64,000 nt of DNA from Massilia sp. TS11 (GCF_022012445.1 NZ_JAKLTS010000004.1:124001-188000), one strand, 5' to 3'. Shown: positions 47,190-56,653, numbered from the stretch's first letter. The notes: generated from the sequence alone by a model not told the origin. A program made the numbers and translations.

Positions 47190-47849
47190 ATGCTGGAACT
47201 GGTCGATCTGCACAAAGCCTATCAGGGCCGCAGCGTGCTGCGCGGCCTGTCGCACCGCTTCGCGCCGGGCGAATTCGTCGCCATCATGGGCGACTCCGGG
47301 GTCGGCAAATCGACGCTGCTGAATCTGATCGCCGGGCTCGATGCGCCCGACGCCGGCCAGGTGCTGCTCGATGGCCAGGCCGTCGGCAGCCTGGATGACG
47401 CCAGCTCGACCCGGCTGCGCCGGCGCCGGCTCGGCTTCATCTTCCAGGCCTTCCATGTGCTGCCCCATCTGACGCTGGCGCAGAACGTGGCCCTGCCGCT
47501 GCTGCTCAATGGTCTGCCGCTCGGGCGCGAAACCCAGATGCTGGAGGCCGTCGGCCTCGGCACGCGCGGCCAGGACTTCCCGCGCCAGCTGTCCGGCGGC
47601 GAACTGCAGCGCGTGGCGATCGCCCGCGCCCTCGTCCATGAGCCCGGTCTGGTGCTGGCCGACGAGCCCACCGGCAACCTCGATCCCGACACCGCCTCCC
47701 ACATCCTCCAACTATTGCGCGCGGAGACAAAACGTCGAAACGCCGCCGTCATCATGGTCACGCACAGCCCCGCGGCGGCCGAAATGGCCGACAAAACCCT
47801 CGTTCTGACCGGTTTGGGCCTCCAGATTGCAGAAAAATCGGCTTTTTGA
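47190..47849 (+). CDS. LolD/MacB-type ABC ATPase without partner permease
   Basis: 219 residues. Walker A GDSGVGKSTLLNLIAG, Q-loop FIFQAFHVLPHLT, signature LSGGELQRVAIARA, Walker B LVLADEPTGNLDP. It belongs to the LolD/YbbA/FtsE group, which normally pairs with FtsX/MacB-like permeases; none lies nearby. It is 9 bases after the selenate-type permease 2, so it may be transcribed with that operon or belong elsewhere. Confidence 0.88.
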   Translation: MLELVDLHKAYQGRSVLRGLSHRFAPGEFVAIMGDSGVGKSTLLNLIAGLDAPDAGQVLLDGQAVGSLDDASSTRLRRRRLGFIFQAFHVLPHLTLAQNVALPLLLNGLPLGRETQMLEAVGLGTRGQDFPRQLSGGELQRVAIARALVHEPGLVLADEPTGNLDPDTASHILQLLRAETKRRNAAVIMVTHSPAAAEMADKTLVLTGLGLQIAEKSAF

Positions 47850-47857
47850 GTGCAGGA

Positions 47858-47887
47858 TTGGAGCTTTAATCAACAATGATGCTCCAA
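47858..47887. other. TTGGAGC inverted repeat after the ABC ATPase
   Basis: TTGGAGC (47858-47864) and GCTCCAA (47881-47887) flank an AT-rich loop. It could be a weak terminator or an operator for the HTH gene that follows. Confidence 0.35.
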
Positions 47888-48009
47888 ACACACATTTTCC
47901 AGTGTATCATCAAGCCAAGTTGATCTGAAGCCACAAATATTCACACATAATCACGGGAAAACAGATCGACGAAACCCGCCCCTGTGTCTGCCTTAGTATG
48001 GAGAAAGGT

Positions 48010-48327
48010 ATGAGTGCACGACAAAAAAAGCAGGAGTTGATCGAGGCGATGAATCGAGCGCGCGCCCTCGAGCCCCCTAGCTTTATTCCGAATGTCCTTC
48101 TGGACACCATCATCAAGAAAATGCAGCTGAAAAATGACGCGGAGCTCTGCCGCCTGCTCGAGGTGCAGCCGCCGATCATCAGCAAAATCCGCCATCGCAA
48201 GTTGGCAGTTGGCGCAACGATCCTGTTGCGTATGCATGAAAAGTCCGACATCAGCATCAAAGAGCTGAAAGAGCTCACGGCGGCGGCAGCTGCCACCCCG
48301 CCGACACCGGCCCCTCGCCCTTACTAA
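48010..48327 (+). CDS. Small HTH protein
   Basis: 105 residues (109 if the ATG at 47998 is used; GGAG 8 bases before 48010 favours the inner ATG). Basic N-terminus, then an XRE-like helix-turn-helix (AELCRLLEVQPPIISKIRHRKLAVGATILLRMHE), and an Ala/Pro tail. The upstream ~150 bases are AT-rich compared with the surroundings. Probably a DNA-binding regulator; target unknown. Confidence 0.75.
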   Translation: MSARQKKQELIEAMNRARALEPPSFIPNVLLDTIIKKMQLKNDAELCRLLEVQPPIISKIRHRKLAVGATILLRMHEKSDISIKELKELTAAAAATPPTPAPRPY

Positions 48328-48372
48328 GGCGCAAGGCGTCGGGGCCCAGACCCTGCCCCGTACTTCTTCCCC

Positions 48373-49125
48373 TCAGATTCCGTAATGCCGCGACACCCGC
48401 GTGTCGAGATTTGCCATTGGCATCATCACAAACAGATCGGCGCTTTCAAAATCGGGATCCCAAGCCGGCGCCCCGCCCACCCAGGCCCCCGAACGCATAT
48501 AGCCCTTGAGCAAGCTCGGCACCTGCGCACGCGGCGCCGGCGCCAGCTGTTCCACCGGGAACGGCAGATGCGGCGTCACCCGATACTCATGCGGCGCCAG
48601 ATGGCTGCCGCACAGCTGCTGGTAGACGGCGATCGCATTGTGGCCGCCATCGGCCAGGCTGATTGAGGCACAGCCGACCAGGAAATCGCACTGCTGGCGG
48701 CGCATGTAGTCGGCCAGGCCCGACCACAGCAGCATGATCACGCTGCCGCCGCGAAAATCCGGATGGATGCAAGCGCGGCCCGCTTCGACCAGGCGCGCGC
48801 GGATGTGATTGAGGCGGCCCAGATCGAATTCATTTTCCGAGTACAGGCGGCCGAGGCGGCGCGCGGCGGCCGGGTTGAGCAGGCGGTAGGTGCCGACCAC
48901 GCGCAGCGATTCGGATTCGCGCACCAGCAGGTGGTCGCAGACGGCGTCGAATTCGTCGCGGTCCAGGCGCTCCGGGTTGGCCAGGGCCGACAGGCCCATG
49001 TCCTCAATAAAGACCTGATAGCGCAGACGCTGGACCTCGCGCACTTCGTCTTCCGTGCTGGCCAGCGAAATCGTCAGTTTCGGAGAAGCGGCGCGCAGGC
49101 CGCCGCTGGTGATCAGATGTTCCAT
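48373..49125 (-). CDS. OlsB-like GNAT acyltransferase
   Basis: 250 residues. GNAT-type N-acyl transferase (COG3176-like): YQVFIEDMGLSALANPERLDRDEFDAVCDHLLVRE, then RAGRACIHPDFRG region (ARLVEAGRACIHPDFRGGSVIMLLW). The family includes ornithine N-acyltransferase OlsB and N-acyl amino acid synthases. It would acylate an amine such as ornithine. No OlsA partner nearby. Convergent with the HTH gene. Confidence 0.85.
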   Translation of the reverse strand: MEHLITSGGLRAASPKLTISLASTEDEVREVQRLRYQVFIEDMGLSALANPERLDRDEFDAVCDHLLVRESESLRVVGTYRLLNPAAARRLGRLYSENEFDLGRLNHIRARLVEAGRACIHPDFRGGSVIMLLWSGLADYMRRQQCDFLVGCASISLADGGHNAIAVYQQLCGSHLAPHEYRVTPHLPFPVEQLAPAPRAQVPSLLKGYMRSGAWVGGAPAWDPDFESADLFVMMPMANLDTRVSRHYGI

Positions 49126-49209
49126 GGTCCAAGCTCCCTGTGTTATTGGGAGCAGACTACGGACCGATTTTTTCAGGAATGTGACGCCGCGATGGCAGTC
49201 CGATGACAG

Positions 49210-49554
49210 TCAGGCCTTGGGCGGGCGTCCCGTCTTCAGCTGCGGCAGGGCCGCGAAGCAGCGCCGGATCTGGGTCTGGCTGGCGTTATCCAGCAAGGCG
49301 AAGGCCACGCGCAGCAGCTCCGCCTTCTTGATATCGATGCCCGACTTCAGGCAAGCCGCCTTGACGCGCGCGAGCACCGCATATTCGTCGGCCGGCATGG
49401 TGAAGCTGTCGCGCACCAGGGCCTGACGCACCGGCGCCAGCGGCTCGGCAGCGGCACGCGGCTTACGCACCGGCTTCCTGACGGCAGGCGCCGCCTTCTT
49501 CTTGGCGGCCGGCTTGGCTTTCGCGGCAGATTTCAAATCGGGTTCCAGAGACAA
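49210..49554 (-). CDS. Lysine/alanine-rich small protein with ribbon-helix-helix-like C-domain
   Basis: 114 residues. The first ~45 residues are Lys/Ala/Pro-rich (histone H1 or AlgP-like). The C-part, SFTMPADEYAVLARVKAACLKSGIDIKKAELLRVAFALL, follows the strand-helix-helix order of an RHH-type protein. It may bind DNA. Downstream of it no gene overlap; upstream lies a repeat. Confidence 0.7.
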   Translation of the reverse strand: MSLEPDLKSAAKAKPAAKKKAAPAVRKPVRKPRAAAEPLAPVRQALVRDSFTMPADEYAVLARVKAACLKSGIDIKKAELLRVAFALLDNASQTQIRRCFAALPQLKTGRPPKA

Positions 49555-49616
49555 AAAAGGCTAAACAGTATAAACGATTAGCCCGAAAAACGGAACCGCC
49601 GCTTGCCCGCCGGATA

Positions 49617-49670
49617 AATGGGGTCAGACCCCATTTTTCTCGCTGGATAAATGGGGTCTGACCCCGATTT
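49617..49670. repeat. GGGGTCAGACCCC inverted repeat, terminator-like
   Basis: AAATGGGGTCAGACCCCATTTTT (near 49617) and its partner AAATGGGGTCTGACCCC (49649-49665) are followed by GATTTTTATT. Third copy of the family; it abuts the stop codon of the 147-residue gene. Confidence 0.8.
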
Positions 49671-50114
49671 TTATTGGCGGAAGCTGTCGTAGAGGGCGGA
49701 CAACATGCCGACGATGAAGGCGACGCCGAAATACGCGAGCACGCCCAGCAGCGCATAGCCGAACACACGGCCCCAGGGCTGGCGCACATAGTCGTCGCCA
49801 TACACGTCCTGCACGTGGCGCACCTGGACGCGCCCATGGCTGAAGTACCAGGTCAGCAGATAGGCGAGGCCGAACAGGCGCAGGAAGGCGTCGATCGCAC
49901 GGCTCTCCTCGAAGACCATGCCGAGCAGGAGGTTCATGGCCAGCACCGCCAGGCTGGCCTGGAACCAGCGGCGCGCCAGCATCGCCGCCTTCGGGTCGTT
50001 CATGGCTTCCCAGTTGCGCATATGTAGGTAGGCGCCGAAGGCCGGTGTCAGAAACAGGCTCCAGCAGGCGGCGGCGTTCGGGTTCCACAGGCGGATGGGG
50101 GCGGTGTCGCTCAT
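49671..50114 (-). CDS. Hypothetical membrane protein
   Basis: 147 residues. Three hydrophobic stretches (about 15-30, 48-64 and 120-140). Conserved-looking LWNPNAAACWSLFLTPAFGAYLHM start. The ATG overlaps the GNAT stop by 4 bases. Function unknown. Confidence 0.75.
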   Translation of the reverse strand: MSDTAPIRLWNPNAAACWSLFLTPAFGAYLHMRNWEAMNDPKAAMLARRWFQASLAVLAMNLLLGMVFEESRAIDAFLRLFGLAYLLTWYFSHGRVQVRHVQDVYGDDYVRQPWGRVFGYALLGVLAYFGVAFIVGMLSALYDSFRQ

Positions 50115-50656
50115 GTCGGCTCCGGTCGGGTGATCGTGTACAGGCAATGGCGCTGCAGGCGGTGGCCCGGGGACAGCGCGGGGTGGTCGAAATCGCGCCC
50201 GCTGTTGCGCATGCCGATGCGTTCCATCACGGCGCGCGAGCGCTGGTTTTCCAGGGCGGTGAAGGAGACGATCTCCTGCAGCCCGAGGGTATCGAAACCG
50301 AAGGCCAGGCTGGCGCGCGCAGCTTCGCTCGCGTAGCCCTGGCCCCAGGCGGCGCGGATCAGGCGCCAGCCGACTTCCACGCAGGGCGAAAACGGTAGCG
50401 TGAAGCGCGGGATGCTGAGGCCGACGAAACCGAGAAAGGCCTGATCCTCGCGCCGCAGCACGGCCCAGTTGCCCCAGCCATGTTCGGCGAAATGGGCGCG
50501 AAAGCGGGCGATCACGGCGTCCGATTCGGCGCGCGTCAGGCAGGCCGGGAAGTGGCGCATCACCTCGGGATCGGCATTCAGCGCCGCGAACGGGGCGGCG
50601 TAGGCCTCGTCCCAGGGACGCAGCAGCAGGCGCGCGGTGTCGAGCGTGTGGATCAT
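50111..50656 (-). CDS. GNAT family N-acetyltransferase
   Basis: 181 residues, RimJ/RimL-like: DTARLLLRPWDEAYAAPF start, the VEVGWRLIRAAWGQGYASEAARA acetyl-CoA site and LGLQEIVSFTALENQRSRAVMERIGM. It overlaps both neighbours by 4 bases (ATGA). Substrate unknown. Confidence 0.9.
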   Translation of the reverse strand: MIHTLDTARLLLRPWDEAYAAPFAALNADPEVMRHFPACLTRAESDAVIARFRAHFAEHGWGNWAVLRREDQAFLGFVGLSIPRFTLPFSPCVEVGWRLIRAAWGQGYASEAARASLAFGFDTLGLQEIVSFTALENQRSRAVMERIGMRNSGRDFDHPALSPGHRLQRHCLYTITRPEPT

Positions 50657-51252
50657 GGCAGCAGCATCACGTCGGGCAGATTGGCGCACACGGCCGCCAC
50701 GTCGGGCTCGCGTTCGAGCACGGACGTGACCTGGGACAGCGGCTCGGCCCAGATCTCGGGCAGATCGCGCTCGTCGGGACTGAGCACCGGGAAGGCCAGC
50801 GCTTCCTGCGGCGGCGTGAAGCGGGCATCGACGCCGGGCTTGTTGCCGCGCGCGTCGACGCGGTACCAGCCGTACTGCGGCAGGTAGATGGCGTTCAGGC
50901 CGTGCAGGCAGTACGGCGGGCCGCTGGTCCCCTGCGACAGGCGCTGGTAGCACAGGCCGGCCGGGATGCCGTTCGCGCGCAGCAGGGCCGCCAGCAGATG
51001 GCTCTTGGCGTAGCAGTAGCCGGTCGCGTGGCGCAGCACGTCGGAGGCGCGCACGGTCACCGGGTTCTGACGATAGTCCCAGCTGTGGCGGATTTCGTCG
51101 CGCACGAAGTTGAAGCAGCGCGCGGCCACCTCTTCCACCGAGCTGGCCCCTGCGGCCAGGCGGGCGGCGCAGGCGGCCACGTCGGGGTCGTCGTAGTCGA
51201 TGTAGTGGCTGGCCGCCAGGTAGGGGCGCAGCTCGGGGGCGGCGGCGTACAT
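50653..51252 (-). CDS. Transglutaminase-like protein
   Basis: 199 residues, transglutaminase core with Cys in TGYCYAKSHLLAALL, His in CLHGLNAIYL and Asp in YRVDARGN. No signal peptide, so probably cytoplasmic. Catalytic triad intact; likely an amidase or protease-type member. Overlaps the GNAT gene by 4 bases and follows the DUF4019-like gene by 3. Confidence 0.88.
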   Translation of the reverse strand: MYAAAPELRPYLAASHYIDYDDPDVAACAARLAAGASSVEEVAARCFNFVRDEIRHSWDYRQNPVTVRASDVLRHATGYCYAKSHLLAALLRANGIPAGLCYQRLSQGTSGPPYCLHGLNAIYLPQYGWYRVDARGNKPGVDARFTPPQEALAFPVLSPDERDLPEIWAEPLSQVTSVLEREPDVAAVCANLPDVMLLP

Positions 51253-51255
51253 CGC

Positions 51256-51672
51256 TCAGCGCACGAAGTAGCCGACCACGCGCCAGGCGCCATCGGCTTC
51301 CTTCATGATGGTCAGTTGTTCGCGCGCGCTGGCGCCGCCTTCGAAGTCGAGCCGGTTGACCAGCACCAGGTAGTCGCCTTCGGGCGCGCCCGGCAGGTTC
51401 TTGGCCGGGGTGGCCGATTCGGGCACGCGCGCCTTCAGCGGCGGCATCTGGGCTTTCAGCTGCTGCAGGCCGGCGATGAAGCCGTCGCGCGAGACAGCGC
51501 TGTGCACGGGCTTGGCGCTGCTCTCCCAGGCTTCGCCGAATTTGGCGCTGTCGAGCAGGCTCAGAAAGGCGCTGGCGGCGGCGCGCGCGGGCGCGGCGGC
51601 ATCGCTGTCGGCGGCGGCGCAGGGCAGCGCCAGTGCGGCCGCCAGGGCGGCGGCGATCAGTGTTCGTTTCAT
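51256..51672 (-). CDS. DUF4019-like secreted protein
   Basis: 138 residues with a Sec signal peptide (MKRTLIAAALAAALALPCAAA). The FGEAWESSAKPVHSAVSRDGFIAGLQQLKAQMPPL and YLVLVNRLDFEGGASAREQLTIMKEADGAWRVVGYFVR blocks fit DUF4019. Role unknown. Confidence 0.8.
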   Translation of the reverse strand: MKRTLIAAALAAALALPCAAADSDAAAPARAAASAFLSLLDSAKFGEAWESSAKPVHSAVSRDGFIAGLQQLKAQMPPLKARVPESATPAKNLPGAPEGDYLVLVNRLDFEGGASAREQLTIMKEADGAWRVVGYFVR

Positions 51673-51721
51673 GGTGGTCCTCGATGACTTGGCTGGCGGC
51701 CCGCCAGCGGGGCGCTGATCT

Positions 51722-52837
51722 TCAGCGGATATGAATGGCGGCGATGTCGGCGTCCGAATCCTGGTACTGGCTGGCGATGCGGGCGAATTCGCCCTCCAGC
51801 TCGAGGAAGGCATCGAGCACGTCGGGGTCGAAATGGGTGGCGCGGCCCTTCTTCATGATGGCTACCGCGTCCTCGTGGCTGAAGGCGTCCTTGTACACGC
51901 GCTTGCTGATCAGTGCATCGTAGACGTCGGCCACGGCCATCAGGCGCGCGGACACGGGTATCGCGTCGCCGCTCAGGTTCTCGGGATAGCCGGAACCGTC
52001 CCACTTCTCCTGGTGCGCATAGGCGATCTCGCGCGCGAAGGTCAGGAAGTTGTTGCTGGCGCCGAGGTGGCGCTCGACCACGTTGATGGTGTCGCGCCCG
52101 TACACGGTATGCAGCTTCATGATCTCGAATTCGTCGCGGTCCAGATGGCCGGGCTTGAGCAGGATGCGGTCGGGGATGCCGACCTTGCCGATGTCGTGCA
52201 GCGGCGCCGATTTGTACAGCAGCTCGATGTTCTCGTCGGTCAGCACGGCGGCAAAGCGCGGGTGGGGCTGCAGATGGCGCGCCAGCGTGCGCACGTAGTT
52301 CTGGGTGCGGCGGATATGGTTGCCGGTCTCGTTGTCGCGCGTCTCGGCCATCGAGGCCATCGCCAGGATGGTCGCATCCTGCATTTTCTGCAGCTGGGCC
52401 GTGCGTTCGGCTACCTTCTGCTCGAGGATCTCGTTCTGCCGTTCGAGCTGCTCGCGCGCCGTCTTCAGGGTCAGCTGGGTGGCCACGCGGGCGAACAGGA
52501 TCGGCGGCGAAATCGGCTTGGTCAGGTAGTCGACGGCGCCCAGGGTCAGGCCCATGGCTTCGTCCTCGACCTGGCTCTTCGCGGTCAGGAAGATCACCGG
52601 GATGTGGGCCGTCTTCGGATCGGCCTTGAGCTGGCGGCAGGTCTCGTAGCCGTCCACGCCGGGCATCATCACGTCCAGCAGGATCAGGTCGAGGTCGGGC
52701 GAATTCAGGGCGATCTGCACGGCCGTGGTGCCGCTGGTGGCGACCTTGGTGTTGTACTTCTCCTTCAACAGGCGCGACAACAGCATGATGTTGTCGGGCG
52801 TGTCATCGACGATCAGGATGGTCTGCTTCTTACTCAT
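51722..52837 (-). CDS. Response regulator with HD-GYP domain
   Basis: 371 residues. Receiver domain (1-125) with phospho-acceptor Asp55 in LILLDVMMPG and TAKS switch, a short coiled linker (residues about 125-150), then the HD-GYP c-di-GMP phosphodiesterase domain with HDIGKVGIPD and HQEKWDGSGYPENLSG. Likely output of the hybrid kinase encoded 9 bases upstream; phosphorylation would turn on c-di-GMP breakdown. Confidence 0.95.
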   Translation of the reverse strand: MSKKQTILIVDDTPDNIMLLSRLLKEKYNTKVATSGTTAVQIALNSPDLDLILLDVMMPGVDGYETCRQLKADPKTAHIPVIFLTAKSQVEDEAMGLTLGAVDYLTKPISPPILFARVATQLTLKTAREQLERQNEILEQKVAERTAQLQKMQDATILAMASMAETRDNETGNHIRRTQNYVRTLARHLQPHPRFAAVLTDENIELLYKSAPLHDIGKVGIPDRILLKPGHLDRDEFEIMKLHTVYGRDTINVVERHLGASNNFLTFAREIAYAHQEKWDGSGYPENLSGDAIPVSARLMAVADVYDALISKRVYKDAFSHEDAVAIMKKGRATHFDPDVLDAFLELEGEFARIASQYQDSDADIAAIHIR

Positions 52838-52846
52838 GGTGTCCTT

Positions 52847-55800
52847 CTAGGCTGCGGGGGCGCGCACTTCGGTCGCCAGCAGGCGGCGCGCCTCTTCGAA
52901 TTCGTAACGCGACAGGTGGCCGGACAGGCGGTCGAGCGCACTGGTCGACATCTGCCCGGCCAGCAGCTTGCGCACGCTGTCGAAATAATCGGTGGCTTCG
53001 CCGCTGAACTCCTCCAGCAGCGCGTTCAGGCGCGCCAGGGCCTCGCCCACGTCGGCCGTGCTGTCCTCGGCGGCGGCGGCGGTGATGGCGCCGGCGGTGG
53101 TGGTGTCGAAATAGCGGTCCAGGCCCGCCACCACGGCCACCAGCTCGCGTTCCAGCGCGCGCGCCTGCTGCAGCAGCGCCTCGTGATCGGGACTGGTGGC
53201 GCGCACCTGCTCGTCCAGCAGCTGGGCGCTCTGCTGCAGGGCCTTGGCGCCGATGTTCCCGGCCAAGCCGCGCAGCGTGTGGGCGCGCTTGCCGGCTTCC
53301 AGGCGCAGGCCCTTGCTCATCAGGTCAAGAATCTCGCCACCCATCGTGCGCTGGGAATCGCGGAAGCGGTCCAGCAGCTGGATGTACAGCACCGTGTTGC
53401 CGGCCACATGGCGCAGGCCCATGCTGGTGTCGATGCCGGCGATGCTGGGCAGCGCCACCGTCTCGCGCGCCGGCAGCGGCACCCGCGCCGGCATCGCGTG
53501 GCCGAGCCAGCGCGCCAGCGTGGTGTACAGCTTTTCGGGGTCGATCGGCTTGGTGATGTAGTCCTGCATGCCCTCGCGCAGGCAGCGCTCGCGGATTTCG
53601 GCCAGCGCGTGCGCGGTCATCGCGATGATCGGCACGTGGTTGAACTGCGGGTCGCGCCGCAGCGCCAGCGTGGCCTCGTGCCCGTCCATCTGCGGCATCT
53701 CCAGGTCCATCAGCACCAGGCCATAGCCGTCGGGGCCGGCCGCGCGCAGCTTGTCGAGCGCCTGGCGGCCGTTGTTGGCCACGTCCACACTGATGCCCTG
53801 CACGGCCATCAGCTCGGTGGCGATCTGCTGGTTCACTTCATTGTCCTCGACCAGCAGCACCTTCACCGCGAACTGGCGCGGCGCCGCTTCGTCCGGGCCG
53901 CTGCTGGCGCGGCGCGCCGGCGCAAACAGCGACACCAGGGTATCGGTCAGCACCGACTGGCCGATCGGCTTGAACAGGAAGCCGGTGATGCCGGCCGCTT
54001 CGGCCTCGCGCTGGACTTCCTCGCGCCCGAAGGCCGTCACCAGCACCATCGCCGGGCGCGCCCCGAGACCGTCGTCGGCGCAGACAGCGCGCGCCAGCTC
54101 GATGCCGTCCATGCCCGGCATCTGCCAGTCGGTCAGCACCAGTTTGTAGGGGTCGCGCTTGATGTCGGCCGCGCGGATCATGGCCAAGGCATCGGGGCCG
54201 CTGATGGCCGTGTCGACCCGCAGCGGCAGCGCCTGCAGGGCTTCGACCAGGATATCGAGGGCGATCGTGCTGTCGTCGACCAGCAGCACGCGCGCCTCGT
54301 TGAGGGCGGCCGGCATGACGGTCACGCGCTCGGGCAGGCCGGATAGCGGGAACTCCAGATCGAAGTGGAAGCTCGAGCCTTCGCCGGGACGCGAGGCGAC
54401 CTCGATCTTGCCGCCCATGAGCTGCACCAGCTGCTGCGAGATCGACAGCCCGAGGCCGGTGCCGCCGTATTCGCGCGTGGTGGTGGCATTGGCCTGGCTG
54501 AAGGCGCGGAACAGTTTGCCCATCTGCTCTTCGGTCATGCCGATGCCGGTGTCGCGCACGAGGAAGCGCAGCACCACCTTGCCGGCGCTGTGGTCGGGCA
54601 GGCGTGCGATGCTCAGTTCGAGCTCGCCCTTCTCGGTGAACTTGACGGCGTTGTTGACCAGGTTGATCAGCACCTGGCCCAGACGCAGCGGGTCGCCGAC
54701 CAGGTGGCGCGGGATCGTGTGCGGCACATGGAACAGGTATTCGAGCTGCTTGTCGGCCGCCTTCTGGCTGGTGACGCTGGCCACATTCGACAGCACATCA
54801 TCGAGGAAGAAGGGAATGCTCTCGACTTCCAGCTTGCCGGCCTCGATCTTCGAGAAGTCGAGGATATCGTTGATGATCCCCAGCAGCGACAAGGCGGCGC
54901 GGTGGATCTTGCCGACATAGTCCTGCTGCTTGGGCGTGAGCTCGGTGCGCAGGGCCAGATAGGCCATGCCGATGATGGCGCTCATCGGGGTGCGGATCTC
55001 GTGGCTCATATTCGCCAGGAACTCGCTCTTGGCCACGTTCGCCGCCTCGGCGCGCACATTGGCCGCCACCAGCGACTGCTCGCGCTCGCGCCGCTCGCTG
55101 ATGTCGCGGATGAAGGAGCAGAACTCGTACTCGGCCTCGTTATCCATGCGCACGCGCGTGATCGCCAGCTCGATCGGGAATTCGGTGCCGTCGCGGCGCA
55201 GCGCGTAGATCTCGATCCGCTTGTTGAGCACCGCGCCGCTGCCGCTTTCCATATAACGCTTCATGCCGGCCGCATGGGCCTCGCGAAAGCGCGGCGGCAC
55301 GATGGTTTCGCCCAGCGATTGGCCAAGCACCTCCTCGCGCGTCCAGCCGAAAATCTGCTCGGCCTGGGTATTCCAGCCGACGATGCGGCCCTTCAGGTCC
55401 ATCCGCACCACGGCGTCGAGCGCGGTGTCGACGATGGTCTGCAGCTTTTTCTGGCTGTCCTGGGCGATCTTGATCGAGGAGACCAGCTCCTGGGTGCGCT
55501 CGGAGATGCGCTGCTCGAGGTCTTCGTTCAGTTCGCGCAGCTGCTGTTCGATCTGTTTGCGCTGGGTGATGTCGCGCACTGTGGCCTGCAGCACCTGGCG
55601 GCCGCCGTAGTCGAACGCGGACAGCAGCACCTCGGCCGGGAAATCGCTGCCGTCGGCCCGCCGGTGGATCCATTCGAAGCGGGCCTGGCCCAGCTGCATG
55701 GCCTGGTGGATGCGCTCATTCGAGGCCACAAAGGAATCGCGCCCGTCGGCCTGCAGCGGCGGCGACAACGTCGACGGGTGGCATTTGACGAAGGCTTCCT

Positions 55801-56653
55801 TGTTCGGCAGGCCGAACATCTCGAGCGTGTGGTGGTTACAGTCGAAGAAGCCTTCTTCGGTCAGCAGCATCAGCGCGTCATTGGTGCCTTCGAAGATGGC
55901 GTTGAGGCGGTCGACCATGCGGCTCTTCTCGTCCAGCAGGCCCTTGGTCACCTGCTCCGCCTGGCGCAGCCGGGTCAGGGTGTCGCGGAAGCTGCGCACG
56001 GCCAGCGACAGGCGCCCGATCTGGTCCTTGCGATTCAGGCCGGACAGCTCGATATCGGTTTCGCCATGGGCCAGCTTTTCGAGCGCGCTCTGGATATCGG
56101 CGAAGGGCTTGGTGGCGCGCCGCGCGACCAGGAAAATACAGGCCACGATGGCCAGCGTCAGCATCAGATTGGCGGCCGCCGTATGCAGGATCTGGCGCTG
56201 CAGATCGAGGTCGATCTGGTGGCGCGAAAACGCCAGCTCGAGCGAGCCGACCGGATAGGTGCGGGCCCCGTCGGTATAGCTGATCGGGCGGTTGACGAGG
56301 ATGGCATTGCCGGGGTCGCGCTCGATCGAGCCGAGGCTGGCGATCACGGTGCCGTTGGGCGAGAGCACGCGCAGCATCAGCACCTCGGGGGTGGCGCCGA
56401 GCGCGTCGACGACCGAGGAGACGGCCGCGCTATTGATGTCAAACAGGGGCCGCGCGAGCGCATGCGACAGCACCTGGGCCTGGCGCTCGACCCGTTCCTG
56501 CAGGGTCTGGCCGGCCTCCTGGCGCAGCGAATACATGACATAGCTCGTGTAGACGCCGGTGGTCAGCCCGACCGCCATCACGATCCCCGCGGCGAGGCGG
56601 AACAGGATGTTACGGCGCCAGTGCTGCGCCAGCTGGCGGAGCAGTCCCCTCAA
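52847..56653 (-). CDS. Hybrid sensor histidine kinase with two receivers and HPt
   Basis: 1268 residues. Membrane helices about 16-40 and 158-178 around a periplasmic loop, HAMP (about 178-235), PAS domains (about 250-365 and 405-525), HisKA with phospho-acceptor His551 (MSHEIRTPM), HATPase (DTGIGM, GGTGLGLS), receiver 1 with Asp842, receiver 2 with Asp983, and a C-terminal HPt with His1125 (AHTLRGLAG). The HPt can pass phosphate to the neighbouring HD-GYP regulator. It overlaps the binding-protein gene by 4 bases. Confidence 0.95.
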   Translation of the reverse strand: MRGLLRQLAQHWRRNILFRLAAGIVMAVGLTTGVYTSYVMYSLRQEAGQTLQERVERQAQVLSHALARPLFDINSAAVSSVVDALGATPEVLMLRVLSPNGTVIASLGSIERDPGNAILVNRPISYTDGARTYPVGSLELAFSRHQIDLDLQRQILHTAAANLMLTLAIVACIFLVARRATKPFADIQSALEKLAHGETDIELSGLNRKDQIGRLSLAVRSFRDTLTRLRQAEQVTKGLLDEKSRMVDRLNAIFEGTNDALMLLTEEGFFDCNHHTLEMFGLPNKEAFVKCHPSTLSPPLQADGRDSFVASNERIHQAMQLGQARFEWIHRRADGSDFPAEVLLSAFDYGGRQVLQATVRDITQRKQIEQQLRELNEDLEQRISERTQELVSSIKIAQDSQKKLQTIVDTALDAVVRMDLKGRIVGWNTQAEQIFGWTREEVLGQSLGETIVPPRFREAHAAGMKRYMESGSGAVLNKRIEIYALRRDGTEFPIELAITRVRMDNEAEYEFCSFIRDISERREREQSLVAANVRAEAANVAKSEFLANMSHEIRTPMSAIIGMAYLALRTELTPKQQDYVGKIHRAALSLLGIINDILDFSKIEAGKLEVESIPFFLDDVLSNVASVTSQKAADKQLEYLFHVPHTIPRHLVGDPLRLGQVLINLVNNAVKFTEKGELELSIARLPDHSAGKVVLRFLVRDTGIGMTEEQMGKLFRAFSQANATTTREYGGTGLGLSISQQLVQLMGGKIEVASRPGEGSSFHFDLEFPLSGLPERVTVMPAALNEARVLLVDDSTIALDILVEALQALPLRVDTAISGPDALAMIRAADIKRDPYKLVLTDWQMPGMDGIELARAVCADDGLGARPAMVLVTAFGREEVQREAEAAGITGFLFKPIGQSVLTDTLVSLFAPARRASSGPDEAAPRQFAVKVLLVEDNEVNQQIATELMAVQGISVDVANNGRQALDKLRAAGPDGYGLVLMDLEMPQMDGHEATLALRRDPQFNHVPIIAMTAHALAEIRERCLREGMQDYITKPIDPEKLYTTLARWLGHAMPARVPLPARETVALPSIAGIDTSMGLRHVAGNTVLYIQLLDRFRDSQRTMGGEILDLMSKGLRLEAGKRAHTLRGLAGNIGAKALQQSAQLLDEQVRATSPDHEALLQQARALERELVAVVAGLDRYFDTTTAGAITAAAAEDSTADVGEALARLNALLEEFSGEATDYFDSVRKLLAGQMSTSALDRLSGHLSRYEFEEARRLLATEVRAPAA

